A stretch of DNA of 64,000 nt, taken from positions 19,323 to 83,322 of the forward strand of contig CAJJDN010000116.1 in assembly GCA_905182985.1 (NCBI GenBank), given 5' to 3'. The DNA comes from Paramecium sonneborni (Eukaryota > Ciliophora > Oligohymenophorea > Peniculida > Parameciidae). Position 1 is the first letter of the stretch. Each line of letters starts with the position of its first letter. The notes below the pieces were generated by a model, which worked only from the letters and a program-made list of their open reading frames with translations, had not been told where the DNA came from and did not search any database. The position numbers were made by a program, and so were the translations under genes. Positions 17,081 through 27,763 of this stretch are shown in pieces.

Positions 17081-18265
17081 TCAACATTTTTTCTTTAAAG
17101 CTTTTTCTTTTAATTTTAATAAATTTTTTTGTTTTTCTATTTCTTTTATATTTTAGGAATCTTAATCGTCAAAATTATCATCTTAGTCTTCTTCATTATC
17201 ATCTTCATTATCATCTTCATCTTCATTTTCATCATTATCTTATTCTTCTTATTCTTCTTATTCTTCATCTTCTTCTATTTCTTCCTCATTCTCTTCATCA
17301 TCATCTTCATTTTCTTCTTCTTCATCTTCATTATCTTCTTCATCTTCATTATCTTCTTCATCTTCATTATCTTCTTCCTCTTCATTATCTTCTTCCTCTT
17401 CCTCTTCCTCTTTCTCTTCATTTTCATTCTCTTCATCTTCTTCATTATCTCCATCATCACTTTATTAATTTTCTTCTTCATCATCTAAATCTTCACTATC
17501 TTTAGAATTTGTTTATAACATTTATTTCATATCTTCATTTTCCAAAGTTTCTTATTCATATTGAAATTCTTTATTTTTACTTTTTTAACTCTCAACTTAT
17601 TAAATGTTGGTTTAGTTAGAATCATCTTAAAATCTTACACTTTTTTCTTTGACCCCACAAGATTTGTGTTTTTTTTGTTTTTTTTTCTTTTAAGAAAGAA
17701 TTGATTAAGGCTTATTTTAATTTTATTTTATTTCTTCATTTTCTTAAGGAGCTTAAACATCTTATGTAATATAAAACTTTTCTTAAGTGCAATCTTAATA
17801 ATCATGAATAAAACTTTAAGATTCATCAATTGTATTCCAAGCTTCTATCTTATCAGAAACTTTTTATTGAATTTTTACTGGGGCTATAAAGTTTTTATTT
17901 TAATTTCCTTTTTGCTATTCTTTTTGCTACTCTTTTTTTTTTTAATCAAGTTTTTTCTATGTTTCTGCATTCTTTTTTTTTGCAATAATCCCAACTAATT
18001 TTTGCATTTACTTTTATGTTTCTTTTTACTATGTTTCAAGTTCTTCTGTAAAAATTTATTACAGTGCTTATTATTGTTTTTCTATAATCATATTAATGAC
18101 TTTTATTTAATTCTCTTTTTTAGAAAAGTCTAATTTTGAAAAACAGTTTGAATTGGCATCAATAATTACTTTATATTGAGGATATTTCTTTATTATCTTT
18201 TTCCTTAGATTAGACCAATTCAATTTATCAGATTCTGCTTTTTTATGTATTACTTAAGAATTCAT
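17081..18265 (-). CDS. acidic low-complexity protein, 394 aa
   Basis: Single intronless frame from ATG at 18265 (MNSQVIHKKAESDKLNWSNL) to TGA at 17081, using TAA/TAG for Gln. Residues 1-130 are basic and helical (LRKKIIKKYPQYKVIID; Q/K-rich coil). The middle has a Lys cluster (KKKKQKKHKSCGVKEKSVRF). From ~17480 to 17160 the protein is almost only Glu, Asp, Asn and Gln (EEDNEDEEDNEDEE type), then a short K-rich tail. Such acidic tracts suit histone or ribosomal-protein binding (nucleolar/chaperone), but that is inference. No domain is recognised. The mirror strand gives a spurious hydrophobic frame over the acidic part. Confidence 0.75.
17160..17480. repeat. low-complexity (TTC/ATC)n tract coding for an acidic run
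   Basis: About 320 bp of TCT/TCA pyrimidine-rich triplets on the plus strand, coding Glu/Asp/Asn on the minus strand. Short units such as CATCTTCATTATCTTCTT recur several times at 17325-17400, which suggests slippage expansion. Confidence 0.85.
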
Positions 18266-18600
18266 TTATTTTTTATTATAATTTAAAAATTAATTATTAA
18301 TAATCATTTGATACTCTAAACTTTCTGATTATTTCAATCAGAATTGATTGGCTTTAATTTATGAATCAGAATTAATAAAAATCTTAATTTTGAAATAAAA
18401 ATATTTTTATTTTTTTTCTATAATTGTTTAATGAATCAAAAATACCTAAGATTTTTATTATCTTTTAATTTAAAAATCTTTTTATTTTATGATTTATAAA
18501 TTGTTGATATATATCTATGATGACTATTATGTTTTTACATGTGATTAGATGAAAATATTATTATATTAAATTGATATTCATTCTTTTCATATATTAGAGC
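18266..18600. other. non-coding interval, no gene seen
   Basis: A+T-rich spacer between two minus-strand genes with no motif I can name. Confidence 0.5.
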
Positions 18601-19479
18601 TCATTGTAGAGTTTAAAATAAAATAAGTGCTCCAAAAAGAAGAAGTTTTGACATTAAATTTGCATAATCTTCACGTTCACAATATTCACATATTTTAGTT
18701 TCAGAATTCCAATAATAAGAAGAATAGGTATAGGGCCAACATTATTCCATTGTAAGTGTTTTTACATCTAAGTCTATACAACTGGTTCCATTCCAATTAC
18801 AAAATGTAAATTATTTTGAATCAAGAGATTCATAATAGATACATTCTTTTTAAGTTAAGGAAGAACAGGTTTTTTGTTTGCATTAATCTTACCAATAGCA
18901 AGCATAAGGATTACATAGTTCAGAAGTACTAAAATCAGAACAAAGTTTCACTACTTTTCCATCACATGTATTAGTCAAAGTATTTTTAATACACTATTTT
19001 CCATCAGGAGTTACAAGCCAATTACAATGATATAATGGTACTTTTTCACAATTAGATATAGCATATTAAGCATGTATTTCTTTATCCATACATCTAATTT
19101 TTTCATTTGAATAATCGATACTGTTAATATCTGCTTAACACTTTACTAATGTATAGCATAAATTCCCATTTTCAATAGGAAACACATAGTCTGAGCATTT
19201 TGTAAAAGATTCACAACGATTTTCGAAAAAATTCCAAATACATTTAAATTTGTCTGGAGAAATTAAGCAAAATGATTACTTAATATCAGAACAAACTTTT
19301 TTTGTACATTCATTAGTGTTCACATTCCAATTACAAAAATTAGGATGACAGGCACCTTACTCTTTTATATATTCGCAAGTGCATTGGCCTGCATCAAAGT
19401 ATCCTAAAACAGTGGACGAATTTGTAATCGTTATTAAACTATATCCAAGAATAATTATCATTATGCTTAAATGATTCAT
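18601..19479 (-). CDS. Cys-rich secreted/GPI-anchored surface protein, 292 aa
   Basis: Intronless frame, ATG at 19479, TGA at 18601. A signal peptide is clear (MNHLSIMIIILGYSLITI). The mature part has about thirty cysteines in repeated modules of the type C-x-W/N-W-N...C (FCNWNVNTNECTKKVC, KCIWNFFENRCESF, YHCNWLVTPDGKQC, TFCNWNGTSC), a spacing seen in ciliate cysteine-rich surface proteins. The last ~15 residues are hydrophobic (LMSKLLLFGALILFQTLQ) after an acidic/polar stretch, which fits a GPI-attachment signal. Location is therefore probably cell surface or ciliary membrane. Function is unknown; immobilisation-antigen-like is only a structural comparison, and it is much shorter than those antigens. 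Confidence 0.75.
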
Positions 19480-21247
19480 TTATTAATTGACTATTCTTGA
19501 TACTTAAATACCTTTTTAAAGGATGAAAATATACTCAAAATACAATTTTCTCAAAATTATTCGGAAATTCTTATATTTTATTTCAAAATAATTTTTGAAT
19601 GATTATTTATTTACTTTCTTTGTTTCAAAATATGTTTTAACTAAAAGGATTAATCAAAATTATAAATTCTTTCTAGTAAAAACCAACCCATTTGCTGTAG
19701 AACATCTTTTCCTTTAATCTTAAGAAAGATCTAATAACAAATCAATCTTTATTTAATTATAATATATTTAAAAATATTTGAATAATATTAATTAATATTG
19801 GTTTTGTTTTCCAATCAGTTGATTTTACGTTTGTTAATAATCATTTTAATTTATAAATTTTATAAATTGGTTTAATTATTGATTCAATCAGTTTGTAAAT
19901 ATGATTCTAATAAAAATGTACAAGAATCTCTAAAACAGGATAATCATAATTTCTATTAACACTAAATAGTTATATTTCAAAGCAAAAAAAGAATGAATAA
20001 ATTTTTATTTAATGATTGTGTATTTATTAAAAAATTAAATTCAATTAAAAATATATATAAAAATTGTATTGATTTTCAAAATATTTTTTAATTATTTTAG
20101 TTATTAAGAATGTTTGTATTAGTTTTTATAATTGAAATGCATAATAAATTGAAAATTAAGGATTTACTATTTAATTTAATATCATTTATGACTCATAATA
20201 AACTTGTTTACTTATTTTTCAGTTTTTAATTGATTAAAACTTAAACTCTATTAACGTTTTATCAAAGAAGACAATTTATGTTTTACAAATCATCTAAACC
20301 AATTTTAATTGTTAATTTAATCAAACAAATATGAAGTTGCCCTAATTAAATATATTTTAAGATAAAAAATAACTTAAGATCAATTATTTAACATTCAACA
20401 TCTTAAATATCCAATCTTAACAAAAATATATTCTGAATAAAAATTATAATTATAATTAATTCACAATTCCTCTGAAGCATTTTTCTCTAAATGGATAGAC
20501 AGATTACTCTAATTCAATACTTTTTTATGAAAAGTCCTATTCCAGACTCATCAATATAAATAAATTGTCTAAATTCTAATATGTGATATAAAAATGGTAA
20601 GGTGTAAATGCACTATTTCAACTGCATCGAATTATTGAATATTTTTTATTTAAATTTATAATTTTATTTTTTTAAAATGTATGCATAGATACTTATTATT
20701 ATTTAATAATTTAGGGGGATGAAAAAGTTAATATAAATAATTTGCTCTTCCGTTAAATTAAAAATTTTTGAAGTAAAAGCAAAAAGGCTATGGAATTTTG
20801 GATGGTGATAAAAAATTTATGAAAATCTACTATATCAATTATGTTGAACTAATGTATATTCTTTGTAGTAGTAAAATATATTTATCACTAAAAAACTTAT
20901 CTTCGACAAATGAATCAATCAATATAAGGAAATTTGAGCTTTCAATTTATAAATAAGCTGAAAAAAAGTTAATAGAGTAAAAGCTAATTTTTAAACAAAA
21001 TAGTAAGATAAACAGATTTTAAATAATAAAATTTTAATTAAATTGAAAAAAATATTTAAAAAATAAAATCAAAAAAAATTAAATGTAAATGAAATATGAT
21101 ATTTCAATTTGTACATATATTTTAATAGAGAATTATAATTAATTAATTAGTTTTAAACAAATTTTTATATAATATTCACTCAATTGATTAATTTGAAGAA
21201 CTTTAATAGATATCAAATATATATCAAAGAATAATAATTATTTAATA
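19480..21247. other. 1.8-kb A+T-rich interval, at most one weak ORF
   Basis: Mostly non-coding. The only protein-like stretch is the 20331-20771 frame listed separately. No tRNA, no repeat family and no transposase motif seen. Confidence 0.45.
20331..20771 (+). CDS. weak candidate gene, ~135-146 aa
   Basis: ATG at 20331 (MKLPQLNIFQDKKQLKINYL) to TGA at 20769-20771. Residues NQFTIPLKHFSLNGQTDYSN and FYEKSYSRLININ look protein-like. A GTATGCATAG...AATTTAG segment near 20680-20715 could be an intron. The second half is very A/T-driven. Without a homologue this may be a chance frame. Confidence 0.28.
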
Positions 21248-23012
21248 ATGAGTTCATCTCAAGTGGGATATTTGGTAACTGCCAATATAATTACTGCATT
21301 TGGGGGAGGAATATTATATGGATTATATAAATTAGCAGGAGATTATTTAGCAACATTCTTTTTTATGGTACTAATTTTGATTAGCTTAGATAATTTTTGC
21401 TGTTGCATTAGCAAGCATAAGAATTTCAGTGGTAAATGGTTTGTAGAAATTATATGCAGCAAATAGTAAACGATGGTCAAGCTAGAAAATATATTTTTTT
21501 CATTCAGCAAAATTTGGTATAGCTTCCAATTTAATAATAAATATTTTATATTGCCTAAGACATCCCTTTACGATATTGGAATATTTAAAAAAGTTGTTAA
21601 CAATTTCATCAATTCCTTATGTTTTTGTATTTTATGTTGTAGTAATAAAACTGTAATGTTTATCTTAAGTATTATTTTGGGATGTTTTATTTTGGGCTGG
21701 TATAGATCTGTTGAGAATAATATAATATCCATTTAGAAAGAAAGAAGAATAAGAGGAGATAGGATTATTAAAATGGATAAGCAAATCAAAATTATTTAAT
21801 ACAATTTTATTTGCATCAGTTTTATTGGGGATGATCTTAATACTGCCTATAGCAATAGCATTAATATATTCAGATATAATGAAATACAAGGAAGACTTAA
21901 TACCAAAGTTATAGAATTATTAAATCCCTAATGAATATAAATATTATCTTTCAGCAGACTTTTTTCTCTAACAATTACAAGGTCAATATCTATCTGAATA
22001 ATAGATACAGCAATTATATTCATTTTTGAATCCTGCAGATGTTGATGATGAGGATGAAAAAAATGTAAATTTATTAGAGAAAATTTATGGAGAACATGCA
22101 ACAGATATACTAAAAAGCATTAATAATTGTTAGGATTCAAAATATTGTTAAGCTAAAGTTTTCTTAAGTCATATGGATTTGTTAAATGAATAGATATATG
22201 AGTATATGTAATAAGGTTATGACTATGTTTATACAATACTACCATAATTATAATAATTTGCTTTAGTAATAGGATAGTTTTTAATAAAAGTATTTAGTGG
22301 GAGTGTTTCCTTTTTAGTGAAATTTATAATATTTTAGTAAGGAGTGATGTACTTATTGACAGAGTCTTAATTTTATGATATAGTGAGTGTAAAGGAATAG
22401 AAAAATTCATTTAAGGGGGCATTAGTTTAAAATATAAGTAAACATATAACAGGTGTATTTATATCTTTGTTTACAATATTTATGTAACATTTTATGTTAT
22501 CATATATATTTTTGGATATCTTATAAATAAAGTTGGCTTTTATTTAAAGTCTTTTAATAGGATTATTATCATTAACATAGATAGTTGATCCAGGATTCAC
22601 ATTTATTTTGATAACAGCAATATGGTGGTTTGCTGGATTTATAAAAGATTCAGTTCATGAATTTTGTATAAATGATGGATTAACTATAATATTTGGTATA
22701 GGATTTTATTTTTCATCTGGTTCAATATATTTGAATACTTTTAAATAGTAATTAGGAGATGCATATTGGAGTGCAATGTCTGTAATATTGGGATATATTT
22801 CATTTTAATGGTAAGGATTATTGATTGGTCCATTATTAATAGGTGGTGTAAGAACTCTTTATGAAATATTGGCTTGGTATTGGGGGGAGAAGGATTTGAA
22901 AGATGAAGAAACAATATAGAATAAAAATGATAGTGGAAAAGCAATAGAAAATAAAGTAAGTGATAATAAGAGTAATTTAAGTAAGAAAGAAAGAAAGAAA
23001 AAGAAGGATTGA
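21248..23012 (+). CDS. TMEM245 / AI-2E transporter-type multipass membrane protein, 580 aa
   Basis: ATG at 21248 (MSSSQVGYLVTANIITAFGG), one intron at 21368-21389 (GTACTAATTT...GCTTAG, 22 nt), TGA at 23010-23012. Several hydrophobic helices in the first 200 residues (GGGILYGLYKLAGDYLATFF; LIFNTILFASVLLGMILILP), a soluble acidic middle (PADVDDEDEKNVNLLEKIYG) with an NNCQDSKYC pair, then a helix-rich C-terminal half ending FQWQGLLIGPLLIGGVRTLY. The GLLIGPLLIG motif near the last helix is the hallmark of the AI-2E/UPF0118 superfamily, which includes eukaryotic TMEM245. The C-terminal tail is Lys-rich. The exact transported substrate is unknown. The last ~660 bp are repeated after the N at 23633. 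Confidence 0.72.
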
Positions 23013-23046
23013 TTATCATATAATAAATTAATATATAATAATAAAA

Positions 23047-23505
23047 ATGGAGAAGAGATTTTACAAAACTTGTTCAAAACATGCTTATTATTAATATATT
23101 AATAGATTTGATCCAAAATTATTGGCTACATATTAGACTGGATATTATCATGGACTAGGAAGATAGTAAATTTAATATTAAAAATAAAAGGGGATTATTC
23201 AAAACATTAGTATTGAGATAAGCAGGTGATAGCATTGGAATGGAAGAGGATCACAGTTATACATATAAAATGCATGTGATTGCTATGAATTTAATGTATA
23301 GAAGTGGTTGGGTGTTATTTGCTTACATTATAATATGGAATACATTTTTATTAGGAGATCCTTGTTAAGTATTTAAATAATATTTAATACATAATAGGTA
23401 TTTAATACATCATATTGGGATTTGGCTTGTAAACCATCAGGAGATATGGATTATAATACAAGATATGAAATGTTGTATGTTTAAGACAGAGTGTTAAGAT
23501 TCTGA
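23047..23505 (+). CDS. small orphan protein with one TM helix, 134 aa (copy 1)
   Basis: ATG at 23047 (MEKRFYKTCSKHAYYQYINR), 34 bp after the previous stop on the same strand. Introns at 23166-23190 and 23369-23397 (25 and 29 nt) restore the frame; TGA at 23503-23505. One hydrophobic segment (SGWVLFAYIIIWNTFLLGD) follows a soluble part with YQTGYYHGLGRQGLFK. The aromatic/basic start and small size would fit a ciliate mitochondrial membrane-complex subunit, but that is a guess. An identical copy lies at 24329-24787 in the duplicated segment; only one is likely real. Confidence 0.6.
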
Positions 23506-23545
23506 TTCATTAAATATATTAATATTATTATTATATTAATCATTC

Positions 23546-23632
23546 TCATTTCTTTTAGTTTCCACTTGATCCTGGTGGCCATGTTAATTATTCACCTCCA
23601 ATTATATGTATATGTAAATGCCAAACACTTTA
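23546..23632 (-). pseudogene. HIT-domain gene fragment cut by the N gap
   Basis: Carries only the C-terminal codons of the HIT protein (HLHIHIIGG through the stop at 23546) and ends at the N. The complete gene is at 24828-25228. Almost certainly an assembly effect and not a true pseudogene. Confidence 0.85.
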
Positions 23633-23633
23633 N
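23633..23633. other. single-N scaffold gap
   Basis: One N at the junction of two identical 1281-bp segments; a scaffold join with unmerged overlap is the simplest reading. Confidence 0.95.
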
Positions 23634-24294
23634 CTTATTGACAGAGTCTTAATTTTATGATATAGTGAGTGTAAAGGAATAGAAAAATTCATTTAAGGGG
23701 GCATTAGTTTAAAATATAAGTAAACATATAACAGGTGTATTTATATCTTTGTTTACAATATTTATGTAACATTTTATGTTATCATATATATTTTTGGATA
23801 TCTTATAAATAAAGTTGGCTTTTATTTAAAGTCTTTTAATAGGATTATTATCATTAACATAGATAGTTGATCCAGGATTCACATTTATTTTGATAACAGC
23901 AATATGGTGGTTTGCTGGATTTATAAAAGATTCAGTTCATGAATTTTGTATAAATGATGGATTAACTATAATATTTGGTATAGGATTTTATTTTTCATCT
24001 GGTTCAATATATTTGAATACTTTTAAATAGTAATTAGGAGATGCATATTGGAGTGCAATGTCTGTAATATTGGGATATATTTCATTTTAATGGTAAGGAT
24101 TATTGATTGGTCCATTATTAATAGGTGGTGTAAGAACTCTTTATGAAATATTGGCTTGGTATTGGGGGGAGAAGGATTTGAAAGATGAAGAAACAATATA
24201 GAATAAAAATGATAGTGGAAAAGCAATAGAAAATAAAGTAAGTGATAATAAGAGTAATTTAAGTAAGAAAGAAAGAAAGAAAAAGAAGGATTGA
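23634..24294 (+). pseudogene. duplicate 3' part of the TMEM245-like gene
   Basis: Same sequence as 22352-23012, without start or N-terminal helices, ending at TGA 24292-24294. It begins immediately after the N, as expected of an overlapping contig end. Confidence 0.85.
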
Positions 24295-24328
24295 TTATCA
24301 TATAATAAATTAATATATAATAATAAAA

Positions 24329-24787
24329 ATGGAGAAGAGATTTTACAAAACTTGTTCAAAACATGCTTATTATTAATATATTAATAGATTTGATCCAAAA
24401 TTATTGGCTACATATTAGACTGGATATTATCATGGACTAGGAAGATAGTAAATTTAATATTAAAAATAAAAGGGGATTATTCAAAACATTAGTATTGAGA
24501 TAAGCAGGTGATAGCATTGGAATGGAAGAGGATCACAGTTATACATATAAAATGCATGTGATTGCTATGAATTTAATGTATAGAAGTGGTTGGGTGTTAT
24601 TTGCTTACATTATAATATGGAATACATTTTTATTAGGAGATCCTTGTTAAGTATTTAAATAATATTTAATACATAATAGGTATTTAATACATCATATTGG
24701 GATTTGGCTTGTAAACCATCAGGAGATATGGATTATAATACAAGATATGAAATGTTGTATGTTTAAGACAGAGTGTTAAGATTCTGA
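24329..24787 (+). CDS. small orphan TM protein, 134 aa (copy 2)
   Basis: Identical to 23047-23505, including both introns at the matching positions. If the duplication is an overlap artefact, this and the first copy are one gene, convergent to the HIT gene with 40 bp between stops. Confidence 0.6.
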
Positions 24788-24827
24788 TTCATTAAATATA
24801 TTAATATTATTATTATATTAATCATTC

Positions 24828-25228
24828 TCATTTCTTTTAGTTTCCACTTGATCCTGGTGGCCATGTTAATTATTCACCTCCAATTATATGTATATGTAAA
24901 TGCCAAACACTTTAACCTCCATTCTCTCCATCATTAATAACAATTCTGAATCCATTCTTAAGTTCATCTACTAATTCTACTATTTTTGTCACTGTAAACA
25001 ATAAATGACCTAAGATTTCTTTATTATGTTCTTAAGCTTTTGATAATTAACTTAATCCATTTCTTTGTTTTGGAATCAATAGAATATGAACAGGTGCTTA
25101 TGGGTTTACATCATGAAATGCTAAACACTAAATATAAACACTAATATTACTAAATCATCTTAGTAAACAATGTTTGCTTTTATCTAGCCTGCTACGATTT
25201 TATCAAAGATGGTGACTTCAGCGTCCAT
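24828..25228 (-). CDS. HIT-family (HINT-type) nucleotide hydrolase, 125 aa
   Basis: ATG at 25228 (MDAEVTIFDKIVAGQIKANI), TGA at 24828, one intron of 23 nt (GTAATATTAG...TATTTAG) after YQDDL. All hallmarks of HINT proteins are present: FDKI..[28 protein letters not shown], the GFRIVINDGENGGQSV stretch, and the histidine triad HLHIHIIGG, followed by the family's short Trp-Pro-Pro-Gly end (LTWPPGSSGN). The middle His of the triad attacks phosphoramidates such as AMP-lysine; acts in the cytosol or nucleus. Length is typical. A truncated copy precedes the N at 23633. Its start is 19 bp from the stop of the PAP2 gene on the same strand. Confidence 0.93.
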
Positions 25229-25247
25229 TTAAATTTAATTATATTAA

Positions 25248-26776
25248 TCAAAGATCATTTTATTACGTTTCACTTAACATGTGCTTCTATAGACTATCGT
25301 AACTTTGATCATTTTGAAATGATCTTCTTTTATATAAAAAAAGAAAGTCTCCAGGAATTTGTAAATTAAATCTTCTTAAAAGATATGGATAAACTCCATT
25401 TATAATAAATCCTGCCCCAAAAGATAGTGGAACTATCTAAAAAAATATAGAGCATCAATACTTTGCATGTAAATTCAATTATTACATTGTTAGATGCAAT
25501 AAATAAGAATGGTATCAAAAATAAAAAAGGAAGCAATAATAATAATATTCTCTTCATCTGTTATTACATTGGAATCTTTGATTTCCATTTATTAAAGAGT
25601 CCTTCTTCATAAGTACCTTAAACTAAAACAGCACCAACTAACAGTCCTGTTATCATAGCTCCTATTCCTGTAAATTACAAACAAGAATTATATAATATTT
25701 ATGGAGAAACTCTTGTGTAATTTGTAGATTAGCATTCATTTATTCTTTGAATCCATTTATCCATTTCTAAATCATCATAATAAACTAAAGAATTTAATTT
25801 TAACAACCCTATTGATAATCCTAATAATGCTAACAACATTAAAAAGGATATAGGAATAAAATGATTCATTTATTCTAAACCACTTTTTTTGGGTGTTAAC
25901 TATCTTATTATATAACTATATTTATATTTATATATTAAATACTCTCTTAATGATGAATGTATTATAAAAATATACATTAAAGTTATGTATAGACCCCATA
26001 CCCAACCAAGCAAAACTTATCCTATTGAATGTACTCCGAGAAATATTCTAGATAATCCAGTCATCACAATACTTAAAAGAATGAAAATAATTAGTATTAA
26101 TTTCATTACAATTTTACATTTTGATTGTACATTTTTGCTATCTTATAATTTGCTATTCTTAACTAAATATTCTCATAATTATTACCCCAAGATCTGAATT
26201 CTCCAAATTTGGTATTGTGTATCCTGTGAAATTTCCACTATTTTCAAATTCTAAAATTTCATTTCAATGCATACATTCTTAAAATTCAACTTAAACTTTT
26301 TGCCTTTATAACTATTTTAATGATGGGAATAGAATTGCTGGCATTAAAATTAGCATAACCATAGAATTTTGAGAATGTCCTGAAGGCTTCCCATAATCTG
26401 AGTTACATTTCAAACTAAAACTCTATTTTTATATATACCTCTTAATATCTGGTTCAATCATATATGGTCTTGCTTAATGGTAGATATTCTTTAAAATTTC
26501 ATTTGTTGTTACACTTACTACAACTACACTCAAATAAAGTAAGGAGTTTAATTTATTATTATCATAAACGAAGCAATAAAATGCTGCTATTGGTGGAATA
26601 AAAACAATGTATGTAAAAAATTCATATACCAATCGTTCAAAAAAAGGTGTTGTTTATTACATTGATATTGCTAATTATTTGCTAGCATCCCAAATTTCAT
26701 CATTATATACAATATCTATGATAACATAAGCAAGCAACACAAAAGTAAATAATATTGACAATATTAATTTATTCAT
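25248..26776 (-). CDS. PAP2-type lipid phosphatase with C-terminal membrane extension
   Basis: ATG at 26776 (MNKLILSILFTFVLLAYVII). The PAP2 motifs are in order: KNIYHQARPY (motif 1), GKPSGHSQNSMVML (motif 2, PSGH), and GLSRIFLGVHSIGQVLLGW (motif 3, SR..LG.H), separated by hydrophobic helices, so this should dephosphorylate phosphatidic acid or similar lipids at a membrane. After the domain the frame runs on without a stop through RQLTPKKSGLEQMNHFIPIS into four more hydrophobic segments (GIGAMITGLLVGAVLVQG; RILLLLLPFLFLIPFLFI; VPLSFGAGFIINGVYPYLL) and ends at TGA 25248. An intron of 25 nt lies near 25440. Between motifs 2 and 3 (26100-26300) the frame changes and the intron structure is unresolved. 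Confidence 0.78.
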
Positions 26777-27069
26777 TTTATTAATAAAATATATATCCAT
26801 GTAGAAAATATGAAATTCATTTCTTTAATATTTTATATTAATTAATCCAATATATTAAAAATTGAATTCTATATTCTATAAATACTATTTATAACTTATA
26901 CTTACTAAGTTAAGTTTGTATTTTAACATTAAGGTTTAAATGATTTTAAAATCATCGAAGAAAATATTTATTTTATTTTTGGATGGAATCGTTTCATATA
27001 ATAGTTATGGATAATATTTTCTGGTATTTATAAAATATTAGAATAAGAAAAAATAATTAATTAAATTAA

Positions 27070-27687
27070 ATGACAAAAGAAGAAATCAAGGAAGTAGTGG
27101 AGGCATATTTGGTGGATAGGTTTGATAAAATTTGGGGGAAAATAAAGGAACTTGAAAAAAAGATTTAGGAATGCGAAGGCAAATTAACTTAATAGCAGAC
27201 TGATAATGATAAAAACTTGTCAATTTAAAATTAAAATATTAATGAAATAGAATCGAAATTTAGGAATTTAATAACAATTTTAGAAGAGACTTAAAGATCT
27301 GCAAATTAAGTGATAGAAAAGACTGCATTGAAATTAAAAGAGATAGAAAATGTTAAAAAGAATTAATAGTAAAAATTAGAATAATTAGCATAAATTTAGA
27401 ATTATCAATAGTAAATATTAGTATCATAATAATAATAATAATAAAATTAAGCATAACTACAATAATAAGTTTTCTTGTAATAAAATAAACCAAATCAATA
27501 AGAAATATAAGAATATTAAATTTAAACATTATAATAAGCACCTGAAGGAATGGTATTTAGAATGTAGAATGGTAATAGATATCACCGTTTAAACTGTGAA
27601 AATGTAAAGAAATTTAAATCTAAAATGATAACAAGACATGAGGCAGAATAATCATAATTAACTAAATGTTAAATCTGCAAACCTTGA
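27070..27687 (+). CDS. coiled-coil protein with C-terminal Ada-like zinc-binding domain, 205 aa
   Basis: Intronless: ATG at 27070 (MTKEEIKEVVEAYLVDRFDK), TGA at 27685-27687. Residues 1-115 form a coiled coil; then a Gln-rich stretch including six consecutive TAA codons (~27424-27441). The last 45 residues read MVFRMQNGNRYHRLNCENVK ... HEAEQ ... TKCQICKP. This is the small zinc-binding fold seen in the Ada N-terminal domain and in many secreted nucleases and lipoproteins (G.YH...C......T..EA.....PC..C.P). Zn ligands would be H/C of RYHRLNC and the two cysteines of CQIC. Role probably DNA- or protein-binding; not known. Coil plus this domain is an unusual combination. Confidence 0.78.
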
Positions 27688-27763
27688 AATTTAATATGTA
27701 TGAAAGATATATATTTTTTGAAATACATTTAAGATTGACAATTAAAATATAGTTAAATAAATA

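Larger units (their letters stand above)
22352..23632. repeat. first copy of a 1281-bp direct duplication (probable assembly overlap)
   Basis: Matches 23634-24914 at constant offset 1282, base for base in every line compared, with a single N (23633) between the copies. The copy boundary cuts through the TMEM245-like gene and the HIT gene. Confidence 0.95.
23634..24914. repeat. second copy of the 1281-bp duplication
   Basis: See 22352-23632. This copy continues without a break into unique sequence (complete HIT gene). Confidence 0.95.

Noticed and set aside
17129..17488. Plus-strand hydrophobic Phe/Ile-rich frame
   Set aside because: Mirror of the minus-strand Glu/Asp tract of the acidic protein gene; TTC/ATC triplets read as Phe/Ile. 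No other support.
25248..25869. Separate gene starting MNHFIPIS at 25869
   Set aside because: The upstream frame from the PAP2 domain reads through this ATG without a stop, so one gene is simpler; kept as an alternative in the findings.
25985..26197. Plus-strand 70-aa frame
   Set aside because: Lies opposite the PAP2 third motif; shadow of the minus-strand gene.
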